Position numbers and translations under genes: made by a program. The notes under the pieces are model-generated. The model was given only the letters and a program-made list of their open reading frames with translations, ran no database searches and was not told where the DNA came from. A DNA stretch of 6,898 nucleotides from Chloroflexota bacterium (GTDB lineage Bacteria; Chloroflexota; Dehalococcoidia; Lucifugimonadales; Lucifugimonadaceae): positions 1 through 6,898 of the forward strand of contig JAURLM010000185.1 of assembly GCA_030831265.1 (NCBI GenBank), read 5' to 3'. Positions 1-6,384 of the stretch are shown here, in pieces. Numbering within the stretch: the stretch's first letter is position 1; each line of letters begins with the position of its first letter.

Positions 1-2
1 CT

Positions 3-167
3 CCAGTTGAACCTGTCGTAGTTTTCGGGATTACCGGACTTGGAATAGCGATTCTGTTGCACAGCACGGTCTACCATCACCGAAGGCTGGGTACGCAGGA
101 ACAGCATGTTCCAACGATAGAAGAGCCGACGAAGCATCAACATTCGTATAGCGATATTCTGCAATAG
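3..167 (+). CDS. C-terminal end of an unidentified membrane protein (partial)
   Basis: An open frame enters from the left edge and runs 54 codons to a TAG at 165-167. Its first third is strongly hydrophobic (VVFGITGLGIAILLHSTVY) and looks like one transmembrane helix. It is followed by a basic stretch (HHRRLG) and a polar, His-rich tail ending SYSDILQ. The basic residues after the helix would suit a cytoplasmic C-terminus by the positive-inside rule. No family is recognisable from this fragment. The other two plus-strand frames hit stops early, and a palindromic hairpin follows directly after the stop, which supports a real gene end. The start lies outside the window. Function unknown. Confidence 0.5.
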   Translation, partial: PVEPVVVFGITGLGIAILLHSTVYHHRRLGTQEQHVPTIEEPTKHQHSYSDILQ

Positions 168-172
168 TGTTT

Positions 173-220
173 ATGAATCAGGCGGGCCCGGGTGTTTACA
201 CCCGGGCCCGCCTGATTCAT
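173..220. terminator. 23-bp perfect inverted repeat between convergent genes, probable bidirectional terminator
   Basis: Bases 173-195 are an exact reverse complement of 198-220, leaving two central T residues; a real hairpin would have about 22 pairs and a 4-nt loop. The core is very GC-rich (GGCGGGCCCGGGTGT) and the outer arms are AT-richer (ATGAATCA / TGATTCAT). It starts 6 bp after the stop of the plus-strand membrane protein gene and ends 19 bp before the stop of the minus-strand anti-sigma gene, the usual place for a shared terminator. Neither side has a good U-tract (TTCACATATT on the plus side), so it is not a textbook intrinsic terminator. Confidence 0.7.
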
Positions 221-238
221 TTCACATATTGGTGCAGG

Positions 239-559
239 TTATTCGCTTTTGGGGATGCTGCGAATTTTCTGCTTCAGCGAATTTGGAACTTCTTCCTGTG
301 GAAGTTGCCTTGTAAGGCCGACGGTGGTGGCTAGTGACTTCACCCAGCCGTCACAGTCATCACACAGGCCAATGTGATTCTTCACCCGCTGCGCCAGTGA
401 CACAGCGGAATCACCATCGATGTAGTCCGATGCGTTTTCTCGGACCTCCGTACAGTCAGACGAACTATCAGGGTCGTCGCATGGGTTGAGTCCGGCAGAT
501 CCAGCTTTGCCGGACCTCCGCAATAAACGATTCAACCATGAACGTGATGTAGAACTCAC
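239..559 (-). CDS. Zinc-finger (zf-HC2/ZAS-type) anti-sigma factor, soluble
   Basis: 106 aa. The middle of the protein carries the zinc-binding anti-sigma signature: Cys36 followed by TEVRENASDYIDGD, then His62-x3-Cys66-x2-Cys69 (HIGLCDDC). In this family (RsrA/ChrR N-terminal type, PF13490) these residues bind zinc and the domain holds an ECF sigma factor inactive. There is no transmembrane helix, so it should act in the cytoplasm. The start is GTG at 559-557: an AAGGA ribosome binding site (569-573) sits 9 nt upstream, and the first 20 residues are basic. The likely partner is the divergently transcribed ECF sigma factor at 786-1343; the pairing is inferred from proximity. In well-known cases the anti-sigma gene lies downstream in the same operon, so this arrangement is less common. 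Confidence 0.8.
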   Translation of the reverse strand: MSSTSRSWLNRLLRRSGKAGSAGLNPCDDPDSSSDCTEVRENASDYIDGDSAVSLAQRVKNHIGLCDDCDGWVKSLATTVGLTRQLPQEEVPNSLKQKIRSIPKSE

Positions 560-785
560 CGTAGTAGATCCTTAGTTGGCAGTGTGCCAGGTAAATTGAT
601 CGTGCAACTGCCTGATTTCGAACCTTCGCATAGGGTATCGCATTAATAAGATGCATGGCAGGCCAGCGAGATTCTTCCTGCACCGTGCAAACTCGGATAC
701 TGGTGTCTGCTATGGTGAATCAGTTGTCGCACAAACCTTTTACTGGCAAACGCTGCTTGATGGGACTGCGTAGATCAACGGACGC
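560..785. promoter_or_regulatory. Divergent intergenic region between anti-sigma and sigma genes
   Basis: This 226-bp gap must hold the promoters of both divergent genes. A short inverted repeat TGGCA-GTG-TGCCA at 577-589 lies about 18 bp upstream of the anti-sigma GTG, a position suited to an operator or to the 5' end of the transcript. I see no convincing -35/-10 pair and no clear ECF-type promoter (GGAAC ... GTC) on either strand. A minus-strand frame of 71 codons overlapping this gap and the anti-sigma gene has no recognisable domain and was not accepted. Confidence 0.4.
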
Positions 786-1343
786 GTGGAGAGTCGTCCT
801 CAACCGAGAATGAACGACCAGGAATTTGCTCAGCTAGCTGAAGAGCACGCAGGTTTTGTCTACAACGTTGCCTACCGGATGATGGGCAATCAGCATGATG
901 CTGAAGAGGTTGCCCAGGACGCGTTCATTTCGGCATACCGCGCAAGGGATCGTTTCCGTGGTGATGCACAGCCTACGACGTGGCTCTACCGCATCACGGT
1001 GAACGCCGCACTGATGCGGCTTCGCAAAGACAAACGCCGCCGGGAGATGACTGTCTCCGAGGACGCGCAGCCAGATGTGCCAACGACAGACTGGACGCAG
1101 TCTCCCGTCGCCTCCGCGGTGAACGCTGAACTTGGCAAGCGCATCCAGTCTGCAATTAGCGACCTGCCAGAAGATCTGCAAACCGCAGTAGTCCTGCGCG
1201 ATGTGCAGGGGCTTTCCAACGAAGAAGCCGCCGAGGTGCTGGAGATTTCCGTATCAGCACTCAAGGCCCGGCTACACCGCGGCAGAGTCGCTCTGCGCGA
1301 AGCACTAGCCGGGTACATCGCTCAACGCGATGCGCCCGAGTAG
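786..1343 (+). CDS. ECF-type RNA polymerase sigma factor (sigma-70 family)
   Basis: 185 aa from GTG786. Region 2 spans about residues 14-85 (FVYNVAYRMMGNQHDAEEVAQDAF, then FRGDAQPTTWLYRITVNAALMRLRKDKRR), the part that binds core polymerase and the -10 element. After an acidic linker, region 4 spans about 118-172, with the helix-turn-helix LSNEEAAEVLEISVSALKARLHRGR reading the -35 element. Region 3 is absent, as expected for an ECF factor, and there is no extra C-terminal domain. The start is uncertain: GTG786 has only a weak, badly spaced purine stretch, and ATG810 (MNDQEF) would begin just before the conserved domain and gives 177 aa. The divergent zinc anti-sigma gene at 239-559 is its probable regulator. 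Its regulon and inducing signal cannot be read from the sequence. Confidence 0.93.
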   Translation: MESRPQPRMNDQEFAQLAEEHAGFVYNVAYRMMGNQHDAEEVAQDAFISAYRARDRFRGDAQPTTWLYRITVNAALMRLRKDKRRREMTVSEDAQPDVPTTDWTQSPVASAVNAELGKRIQSAISDLPEDLQTAVVLRDVQGLSNEEAAEVLEISVSALKARLHRGRVALREALAGYIAQRDAPE

Positions 1344-1376
1344 TACTAAGCGATTACCATGCGACTTCGCCCAGCC

Positions 1377-2240
1377 CTAGACCGAGTAGCTGTCCACAAG
1401 AGCCGCTACTGACCGTGACGTGTGCTCTTTGCGGAGAACTTCCTGCTGGTCTTCCAGCGTGGGGCGAAGCTCACGGTAGATGACGCCCAGCGGTACACCC
1501 GGCCGCTCCAGCAACTCGTTCGCTGCCTGGCGGCTCGTTGCGTCGTGGTCGTCCTCAACAATCCATGCCGTACCCGCAATCCCTTTCTTACGGTCACCCT
1601 TCAGGATGTCGTAAGTGTCGTTGTAGGTGGTGCAAGGGGACTGGACGTGGACGATGGCAAAGCCGGGGTGATCCATTGCGTCCTTGATGACCTTCGCCAG
1701 GTCACGAGGCTTGCTGGAGTAGTGCGATGCGATGTACGAGACGCCCATTGTCATGTAGGACTTGAGCGGGTGGAGCGGCTGTTCTATCTTGCCAAAAGGG
1801 GTGGAACTGGTCTTTGCCCCAAACTGGCTGGTAGGTGAGCTTTGACCTTTGGTGAGGCCGTACACACCGTTGTCCATGACGACACAGGTTATGTTCAGAT
1901 TGCGCTGGGCAGCAGGGCCAATGTGCTCTGCGCCGATGCTCAAAAAGTCTCCGTCACCGGCGACGACAACCGTGTTTATTTCGGGTCGACCGGCTTTGAC
2001 ACCGAACGCCATTGGAAGTGTGCGGCCGTGAATGCCGTGAACGCCGAAGGGCTGATCGCCTTCCAGCAGGTGAACCATGTTCCCCGAACAACCGATGCCA
2101 GCGATGACCACGTTGTTGTTGTGGGGGATTTCGTGGGTGGAGGTGAAGTCCTCCAGTGCCCACTCAAGCGCCCGGCGGACACCGAAGTCTCCGCATCCGG
2201 GGCACCAGGAAAAGTCGTATTCCGGGTTTCGTACGCTCAT
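1377..2240 (-). CDS. korB: 2-oxoacid:ferredoxin oxidoreductase, beta subunit (TPP- and Fe-S-binding)
   Basis: 287 aa, usual length for the family. It forms the catalytic heterodimer with the alpha subunit encoded just upstream, oxidatively decarboxylating a 2-oxoacid with CoA to an acyl-CoA and passing electrons to ferredoxin. The thiamine diphosphate/Mg motif is GDGDFLSIG at 95-103, continuing to MDNGVYGLTKGQSSPTS at 122-138. Cys13 and Cys16 (CPGCGDFG), Cys51 (GIGCSG) and Cys203 (SPC) match in position the four cysteines that hold the single [4Fe-4S] cluster in two-subunit archaeal-type enzymes. The ATG overlaps the alpha stop codon (ATGA), and AGGAG at 2248-2252 lies 7 nt upstream, so the start is secure. 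Substrate (2-oxoglutarate, pyruvate or broader) cannot be settled from sequence alone; korB is used in the family sense. The gene ends 33 bp from the convergent sigma factor gene, with no obvious terminator between them. Confidence 0.93.
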   Translation of the reverse strand: MSVRNPEYDFSWCPGCGDFGVRRALEWALEDFTSTHEIPHNNNVVIAGIGCSGNMVHLLEGDQPFGVHGIHGRTLPMAFGVKAGRPEINTVVVAGDGDFLSIGAEHIGPAAQRNLNITCVVMDNGVYGLTKGQSSPTSQFGAKTSSTPFGKIEQPLHPLKSYMTMGVSYIASHYSSKPRDLAKVIKDAMDHPGFAIVHVQSPCTTYNDTYDILKGDRKKGIAGTAWIVEDDHDATSRQAANELLERPGVPLGVIYRELRPTLEDQQEVLRKEHTSRSVAALVDSYSV

Positions 2241-3961
2241 CGGGTTGCTCCTGCCTTCTGCGTCTCAGCAAGCTTCTGCTTGATCTGCGTGACGAGGTCA
2301 CCTGGCTTGAATGGTAGTCCTGTGTACTGGGTTACCGATACGGCTTTGATGCTTTCCATCCGCAGCAATGCTGACCACTGGCCCTGGTAGTTGAGTTCAG
2401 GGACGATTACGAGGTCTTTTTGCTTGAGCTGCTCAAGAATCTCTTTCGGGAGCGGGTTCAGCGCAACCGAGTAGAGCCAGCTCACGTCCACGCCTTCGGC
2501 CTTTAGTCGCTCGTAGGCTTCTCGTGCCGGGCCTTTCGATGAGCCCCACGGCATGATTGCGATCTTTGAGTCGCCTTCTATCTCGTAGGGTGCGTCGTCA
2601 AGCAGGTTCAACTTTGCGAAGCGGCGGTGGGTGAGCCGGACATGGTGCTCAGGGCGGTGAGTGGTGTCACCGATTTCATCATGTTCAGAGCCATTGGCGA
2701 CGTATGCGCCGGGGCCGCCGGGGATTGGCATTGGTGGCAGCGGTCCTGTGCCGTCCCACGAGACGTAGCGTTTGTATCCGTTATCGCCGTGGTAGATGGA
2801 ACGAGATTCCTGTTTGACCTTGCTCACGTCAGGCTTGCGGATGTTCTCACCGCGCTCGGCCTGACCGAACTCAGACATGAGAATAACCGGTCCCTGGTAG
2901 CGTTCAGCCCATGCCACTGAAAGTGCACCGGCATAGAAACATTCTTCGACTGACCCCGGTGCAAGAATCGGCATCTTCACGTCGCCGTGTGCCGGGTGCA
3001 TGCAGGCGAACAGGTCAGACTGCTCAGACTTGGTCGGTAGACCGGTCGCAGGACCACCACGCTGGACGTTGACGACCACGCACGGAATCTCTGCCATCCA
3101 CGCAAGGCCAAGGCCTTCGGACATGAGTGCGATGCCGGGGCCGGCGGTGGCCGTCATGGCCTTCTTGCCCGCGTAACCGGCGCCAATGATGGTGGTGATC
3201 GCTTCAATTTCCGATGATACCTGGTAAGTGAAGCGGTCCTTGCCAACAAGGTTGTTTTCCATCCAGACGAGGATGGTGGTGGCTGGTGATATCGGGTATC
3301 CGGCGTAGAAATCCAGGCCTCCGGCAACTGCGCCAAGTGCAACGGCAGCGTTACCAGTAATCATGATCTGGTCATAGTCAGGGTGAGTGGCCGGGGCGAG
3401 CTGACCTACTTTGAAGCCGGATTCATCAGCTACGCCTTTACCCAGGCGTACCGCCTCGATGTTCGCCGTGATGATCTCATCATCGCCTTTACGTCCACGG
3501 GAGAACCGCTCCGTGATATATGCGTCGATCTCACCGAGTGGGAATTCCATCAGGGCGGCTACAGCACCGATTGTCACCATGTTAGCAGCACGTGCGTTGC
3601 CTGTGGACTTGGCAAGCTCGTCGGCCTTCATGCCGAAGTAGTGACCGCCGGCCGGAAGTTCAAATTCTTCGGCGTTATAGATCGTCACGCCATCCGCACC
3701 GAGATCGCCGTTGTGGTGATCGTATGCGTACTGGTTAAGGGCGACGAGGATGTCCACGTTGTCACCGTTACTCATCACCGGTGTCGTGGATATGCGCACC
3801 TGCGAAGATGCAGGCCCTCCCATGATCTGGGACGGGAAGGTTGAAAAGGTCTGTACGTAATAACCGGCTCGGACCGCTGCACGGGCAAGAGCGTCAGCGG
3901 ACGTTACAAGTCCCTGTCCACCCTCACCGGCAAACCTGATGACGAAGTCTTCTCTCAGCAA
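2237..3961 (-). CDS. korA: 2-oxoacid:ferredoxin oxidoreductase, fused gamma-alpha subunit
   Basis: 574 aa. The N-terminal gamma domain (about 1-185) opens with FAGEGGQGLVTSADAL and contains the MGGPASSQVRIS segment typical of POR-gamma. The alpha domain follows from about 200: GYPISPATT at 221-229 is the family's substrate/TPP-contact motif, and VQRGGPATGLPTKSEQSDL at 299-317 is the other signature block. The C-terminal part (about 470-574) is the transketolase C-terminal-like domain. A gamma-alpha fusion plus separate beta, with no adjacent ferredoxin-like delta subunit, is the two-subunit KorAB architecture. The start is TTG at 3961-3959, preceded at 5 nt by AGGGA (3966-3970); translation then begins MLREDFVIRFAGEGG, matching the usual N-terminus. 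The gene leads the operon and overlaps korB by 4 bp, suggesting translational coupling for 1:1 synthesis. Confidence 0.93.
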   Translation of the reverse strand: MLREDFVIRFAGEGGQGLVTSADALARAAVRAGYYVQTFSTFPSQIMGGPASSQVRISTTPVMSNGDNVDILVALNQYAYDHHNGDLGADGVTIYNAEEFELPAGGHYFGMKADELAKSTGNARAANMVTIGAVAALMEFPLGEIDAYITERFSRGRKGDDEIITANIEAVRLGKGVADESGFKVGQLAPATHPDYDQIMITGNAAVALGAVAGGLDFYAGYPISPATTILVWMENNLVGKDRFTYQVSSEIEAITTIIGAGYAGKKAMTATAGPGIALMSEGLGLAWMAEIPCVVVNVQRGGPATGLPTKSEQSDLFACMHPAHGDVKMPILAPGSVEECFYAGALSVAWAERYQGPVILMSEFGQAERGENIRKPDVSKVKQESRSIYHGDNGYKRYVSWDGTGPLPPMPIPGGPGAYVANGSEHDEIGDTTHRPEHHVRLTHRRFAKLNLLDDAPYEIEGDSKIAIMPWGSSKGPAREAYERLKAEGVDVSWLYSVALNPLPKEILEQLKQKDLVIVPELNYQGQWSALLRMESIKAVSVTQYTGLPFKPGDLVTQIKQKLAETQKAGATR

Positions 3962-4222
3962 TTATTCCCTGCCGTATCTACTATTTCTGCTCAGGGTCTT
4001 TCACTCCGGCGGAGATTCTACCCCCTCGCGACGGATTTCGGCGCACCACTTCTGAGACAACATGGCATGTATACCACGTCGCCGCAGTAGTGATATCTCG
4101 GACGCATCTGTATAGGTTCGCGCTTACCACGCCGTATTGCTCGTATTTAATGTGGGACTTGTGATGAACACGGTTGATTATTGTGGTTCCGAGGCCGCTC
4201 TGTGTACCGGAGGAATTCCGGG
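3962..4222. other. Intergenic region upstream of the korAB operon
   Basis: About 260 bp with no gene I can support. It should contain the promoter of the leftward korAB operon. Two 11-bp odd palindromes are visible, CTCCG-G-CGGAG at 4004-4014 and ACATG-G-CATGT at 4060-4070, either of which could be an operator. Next to the second, the minus strand reads TGGTATACA (4076-4068), resembling an extended -10 element about 107 bp upstream of korA, but no matching -35 is visible. A 94-codon minus-strand frame covering 3981-4265 has no family resemblance, low-complexity composition and no ribosome binding site, and was not accepted as a gene. Confidence 0.35.
4207..4221 (+). promoter_or_regulatory. 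Strong Shine-Dalgarno within a short inverted repeat, ahead of a 29-codon ORF
   Basis: GGAGG at 4209-4213 lies 9 nt before the ATG at 4223 and is the best ribosome binding site on the plus strand between 3962 and 4381. It is embedded in CCGGA-GGAAT-TCCGG (4207-4221), so a small hairpin could mask it. The large acetyltransferase gene downstream lacks an equally good site. Confidence 0.4.
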
Positions 4223-4312
4223 ATGAACACATACACGGGACGTTTGGGCAAACCTGCGGAACCATTTGTCCTGTGTGTATCGTATGAGGTACGGTACTCT
4301 CAACAGGAGTAA
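4223..4312 (+). CDS. Possible 29-aa leader peptide or small protein upstream of the acetyltransferase
   Basis: ATG at 4223-4225 opens a 29-codon frame ending in TAA at 4310-4312; it begins MNTYTGRLGKPAEPFVLC and ends YSQQE. No known family is recognised. The support is the well-spaced GGAGG upstream and the position, 68 bp before the acetyltransferase start on the same strand. A GGAG at 4306-4309 overlaps its last codons but precedes no start codon at a useful distance. The peptide has no signal sequence, no run of one amino acid of the kind seen in attenuators, and no membrane segment. It may be a leader peptide, a genuine microprotein or chance; coding cannot be shown from a single sequence. 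Confidence 0.3.
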   Translation: MNTYTGRLGKPAEPFVLCVSYEVRYSQQE

Positions 4313-4380
4313 GACCGAACCTCCGTGGGCTTTCGGGGACTTTCCAGGCGAGTTTTCACCAGCAGCACAGTTCAGCACCG

Positions 4381-5046
4381 ATGAGAAAAGATACGTGGAA
4401 AAAGTTGTGGCCCTTCATGAAGGAACCACCTGCTGATGCCCGGAACATCCGCATCGAAGGGGAGAGCGTGATCCTCCGATCGAAGCAGATGGAAGATGCT
4501 GAGGCTGATTACCGCTGGCGCGTTGATCCAGAACTGGCCCGTCTTGACGCCACCCGTCCCATCACGATCACCCTGCGTGAATACATGCGGTATCACCGGG
4601 ATGACCTGCAATTTCCTTCCCCGCGGTCTGTTCGCCTTGCGGTTGACACGCTGGACGGCGTGCATATTGGCAACTGCATGTACTACGACATTGATACCGA
4701 GCGCGCCGAGGCAGAGCTTGGGATCATGATCGGCAATCACAACTACTGGGGCGCGGGTTACGGCACAGATGCAGTGAAAACCATGCTGCGTTATATCTTC
4801 ACCAGCACATGGCTGGAGCGCATTTACCTGCACACACTTTCGGACAATACCCGTGCACAGCGAGCGTTCGAGAAGTCTGGCTTTATGTTCCAACGCTCTG
4901 TCCGAAAGGACGGTTACGAGTTTCATCTCATGGAGATAACTCGAGAGCGATGGGAAGAGTTGTACGGGTCCAGTACCGCAGCGGATAGTGCGCAGATCCC
5001 TGTTGAAACTACAACAGCTAGCCGCGCATCAGCGATGGACGCTTAG
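4381..5046 (+). CDS. GNAT-family N-acetyltransferase (RimJ/RimL-like, Acetyltransf_3 type)
   Basis: 221 aa. The GNAT fold spans about residues 25-190: strand 1 (IRIEGESVILRSKQMEDAEADYRW), the central strands (VRLAVDTLDGVHIGNCMYYDID), motif A with the acetyl-CoA pyrophosphate loop NYWGAGYGTDAV at 121-132, and motif B, RIYLHTLSDNTRAQRAFEKSGF at 147-168. NTRAQRAFEKSGF is typical of RimJ/RimL-type proteins, which transfer acetyl from acetyl-CoA to protein N-termini, polyamines or small amines; the acceptor here is unknown. A polar Ala/Ser/Thr-rich tail of about 25 residues follows the domain. The ATG at 4381 has no clear ribosome binding site, and ATG4417 (residue 13) is a possible alternative because the first 20 residues lie outside the domain. 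A small ORF with a strong ribosome binding site precedes it. Confidence 0.88.
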   Translation: MRKDTWKKLWPFMKEPPADARNIRIEGESVILRSKQMEDAEADYRWRVDPELARLDATRPITITLREYMRYHRDDLQFPSPRSVRLAVDTLDGVHIGNCMYYDIDTERAEAELGIMIGNHNYWGAGYGTDAVKTMLRYIFTSTWLERIYLHTLSDNTRAQRAFEKSGFMFQRSVRKDGYEFHLMEITRERWEELYGSSTAADSAQIPVETTTASRASAMDA

Positions 5047-5155
5047 AAGGCGTTCCGGTGTTATCAGAAGCTGATACGATGCTGCCGCTGTCGGGCTGCC
5101 AAACACAGCCGCGGTTGTTTCCTGAATCACAAGCATTACTTACCGGAGTCTCGCC

Positions 5156-5785
5156 ATGAAACTGCTTCTTATTACCGGCGGAAAGCACCCATACGAAGAG
5201 ACGACGCCTGTCCTGACAAGATTTCTCGAAGAGGCAGGGCATGATGTGACTGTTTCTGAATCAGCGTCAGAGCTTGCGGGGTCGCTGGACGGCTTCGATG
5301 CGATTGTGCTCAACACGTTGCGACAGCCTGCGACGGAGAATGACCTTTCTGGCAGCCAGCGTGACGGCCTGAAGAGCTACGTGAACAATGGTGGCGGGCT
5401 GGTTTCGGTACACATTTCAGCGGCCTCCTGCCCGGACTGGGCTGACATGAAGAAGCTCACTGGCGGTGGCTGGGTTCTTGGCACAAGCTGGCACCCGCCA
5501 TTTGGCTGGTTCGAAGTGTTTATCGATAACCCGAATCACCCGCTGGCGAAGGGTGTTTCCGACTTCTGGACCTACGACGAGTGCTACTGCGGGCTGGATA
5601 TCCAGCCGGGCATCGACGTGTTCATGCATGGCGTCGTGGAGGGTGAGAACAAGCCGCTTGGCTGGTCGTTCAAGGTTGGCAAGGGCAAGGTTGCGAACAT
5701 TGCGCTCGGCCACACCGGTTCAAGCCAGCTTCACCCGAATTTCCAGCGCCTGATCCTGAACAGCGTGGACTACGTCACGACGTAA
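5156..5785 (+). CDS. ThuA-like domain protein
   Basis: 209 aa, a complete single-domain ThuA-like protein (PF06283), structurally related to class I glutamine amidotransferases. Visible features in order: strand and GG turn LLLITGGKHPYEET (3-16); an Asp/Leu-rich segment FDAIVLNTL (47-55); the conserved GGGLVSVHISAAS (79-91), at the position of the amidotransferase nucleophile elbow but with His instead of a catalytic Cys; IDNPNHPLAKGVSDFW with DECY (123-144); and LGHTGSSQLHPNFQRLILNSVDYV near the C-terminus. In rhizobia ThuA takes part in trehalose/disaccharide use; most homologues have no proven reaction. There is no signal peptide, so it is probably cytoplasmic. The ATG has GGAG (5145-5148) 7 nt upstream, so the start is good. 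It lies 109 bp after the acetyltransferase gene and may share its transcript. Confidence 0.88.
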   Translation: MKLLLITGGKHPYEETTPVLTRFLEEAGHDVTVSESASELAGSLDGFDAIVLNTLRQPATENDLSGSQRDGLKSYVNNGGGLVSVHISAASCPDWADMKKLTGGGWVLGTSWHPPFGWFEVFIDNPNHPLAKGVSDFWTYDECYCGLDIQPGIDVFMHGVVEGENKPLGWSFKVGKGKVANIALGHTGSSQLHPNFQRLILNSVDYVTT

Positions 5786-5792
5786 CGGGTTT

Positions 5793-5822
5793 TGTCATCG
5801 CTCCGCTGCGGTCAGGATGACA
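5793..5822. repeat. REP-like imperfect palindrome between convergent genes
   Basis: TGTCATC at 5793-5799 is inverted as GATGACA at 5816-5822, with an inner CCGC-T-GCGG hairpin (5803-5811). Read on the minus strand it is TGTCATCCTGA, a CCGCAGCGGAG core, then CGATGACA. This resembles the TGTCATCCTGAGCGAAGC-type dispersed palindromes found between genes in many bacterial genomes. It begins 8 bp after the thuA-like stop and precedes the end of the convergent lipoprotein gene. It may also act as a terminator for either gene, although no long T-run follows it. Only one copy is in the window. Confidence 0.45.
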
Positions 5823-5863
5823 GAATCGTTTGCGGTGACAGGTTTAAGCATCCTGATTAACGG

Positions 5864-6352
5864 CTAGCCACCGGGCGGGATGTTGTCGACCAGTTCCTTG
5901 CATGGAGTGATGTCTGTCTGGCAGAGGATCACCGCGTTTCCGGCGACTAGGTAGTCGTTGTACTGCGTGCGGTTCCCGGCCGAGGTGATGATGCCACCGC
6001 CGATGTTCGAGTTGGGTGAGCGTCCTACTGCTTCAGAAGCAGACTCGACACCCGCGCTGATCGCAAGTTCATGCGTTGGATAGAACCGTATTTCGATGTC
6101 TCGCTGGCTGTAAAACCCGTACCAGATCGCCGTGGATTCCGGGACGGTTTCTGTCGAGAACTCTTTCGACTTTTTGAAGCCGTTATTTGCGAAGGAATCC
6201 ACGGTGAAGTTTTCGCCAGTGCGAACGACTATTGAGCCGATTGTGTCTGGAACGTCGGTTGGTGCTGCGTCGGGTTTCGAATCAGATCCGCATGCAACGG
6301 CTAACGCCGAGAGCAGCACAGCAAGCATCACCGCAATTTTTGAAAAAAGCAT
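5864..6352 (-). CDS. Small secreted lipoprotein of unknown function
   Basis: 162 aa. Residues 1-20 form a lipoprotein signal peptide: a short Lys-containing n-region (MLFSK), a hydrophobic stretch (IAVMLAVLLSALAV), then a lipobox ALAVAC with Cys21 as the predicted acylated residue. Cys21 is followed by GSDSKPDAAPTDVPDT, a Ser/Pro/Asp-rich tether. The mature domain (about 38-162) is acidic/polar with no family I recognise; Cys144 and Cys151 (ILCQTDITPC) could form a disulfide. The -3 residue of the lipobox is Ala with Leu at -4, tolerated but not ideal. The start is ATG at 6352-6350, with AGGTGG about 8 nt upstream. It lies 57 bp downstream of the broken mannonate dehydratase gene on the same strand, with a hairpin between. 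It should be anchored to a membrane facing outward. Confidence 0.75.
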   Translation of the reverse strand: MLFSKIAVMLAVLLSALAVACGSDSKPDAAPTDVPDTIGSIVVRTGENFTVDSFANNGFKKSKEFSTETVPESTAIWYGFYSQRDIEIRFYPTHELAISAGVESASEAVGRSPNSNIGGGIITSAGNRTQYNDYLVAGNAVILCQTDITPCKELVDNIPPGG

Positions 6353-6384
6353 GTCAGCACCACCTGCACGTCATCTATATTTGC

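Noticed and set aside
468..683. 71-codon minus-strand frame overlapping the anti-sigma gene
   Set aside because: No ribosome binding site or domain; the anti-sigma frame has the zinc motif and a good ribosome binding site.
1842..2390. 182-codon plus-strand frame across the korA/korB junction
   Set aside because: Antisense to two overlapping genes with clear catalytic motifs; no domain of its own.
3383..3844. 153-codon plus-strand frame within korA
   Set aside because: Antisense to the fused gamma-alpha subunit, which is strongly supported by motifs over this whole stretch.
3981..4265. 94-codon minus-strand frame upstream of korA
   Set aside because: No recognisable family, no ribosome binding site, composition unlike the neighbouring genes, and it occupies the region where the korAB promoter must lie.
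4372..4926. 184-codon minus-strand frame opposite the acetyltransferase
   Set aside because: It is antisense to a well-supported GNAT gene and shows no domain; long antisense frames are common in GC-rich genes.
5101..5120. AAACA ... TGTTT inverted repeat around CCGCGG, between the acetyltransferase and ThuA-like genes
   Set aside because: Only five outer pairs with a mismatched middle and no T-run; too weak to call a terminator.
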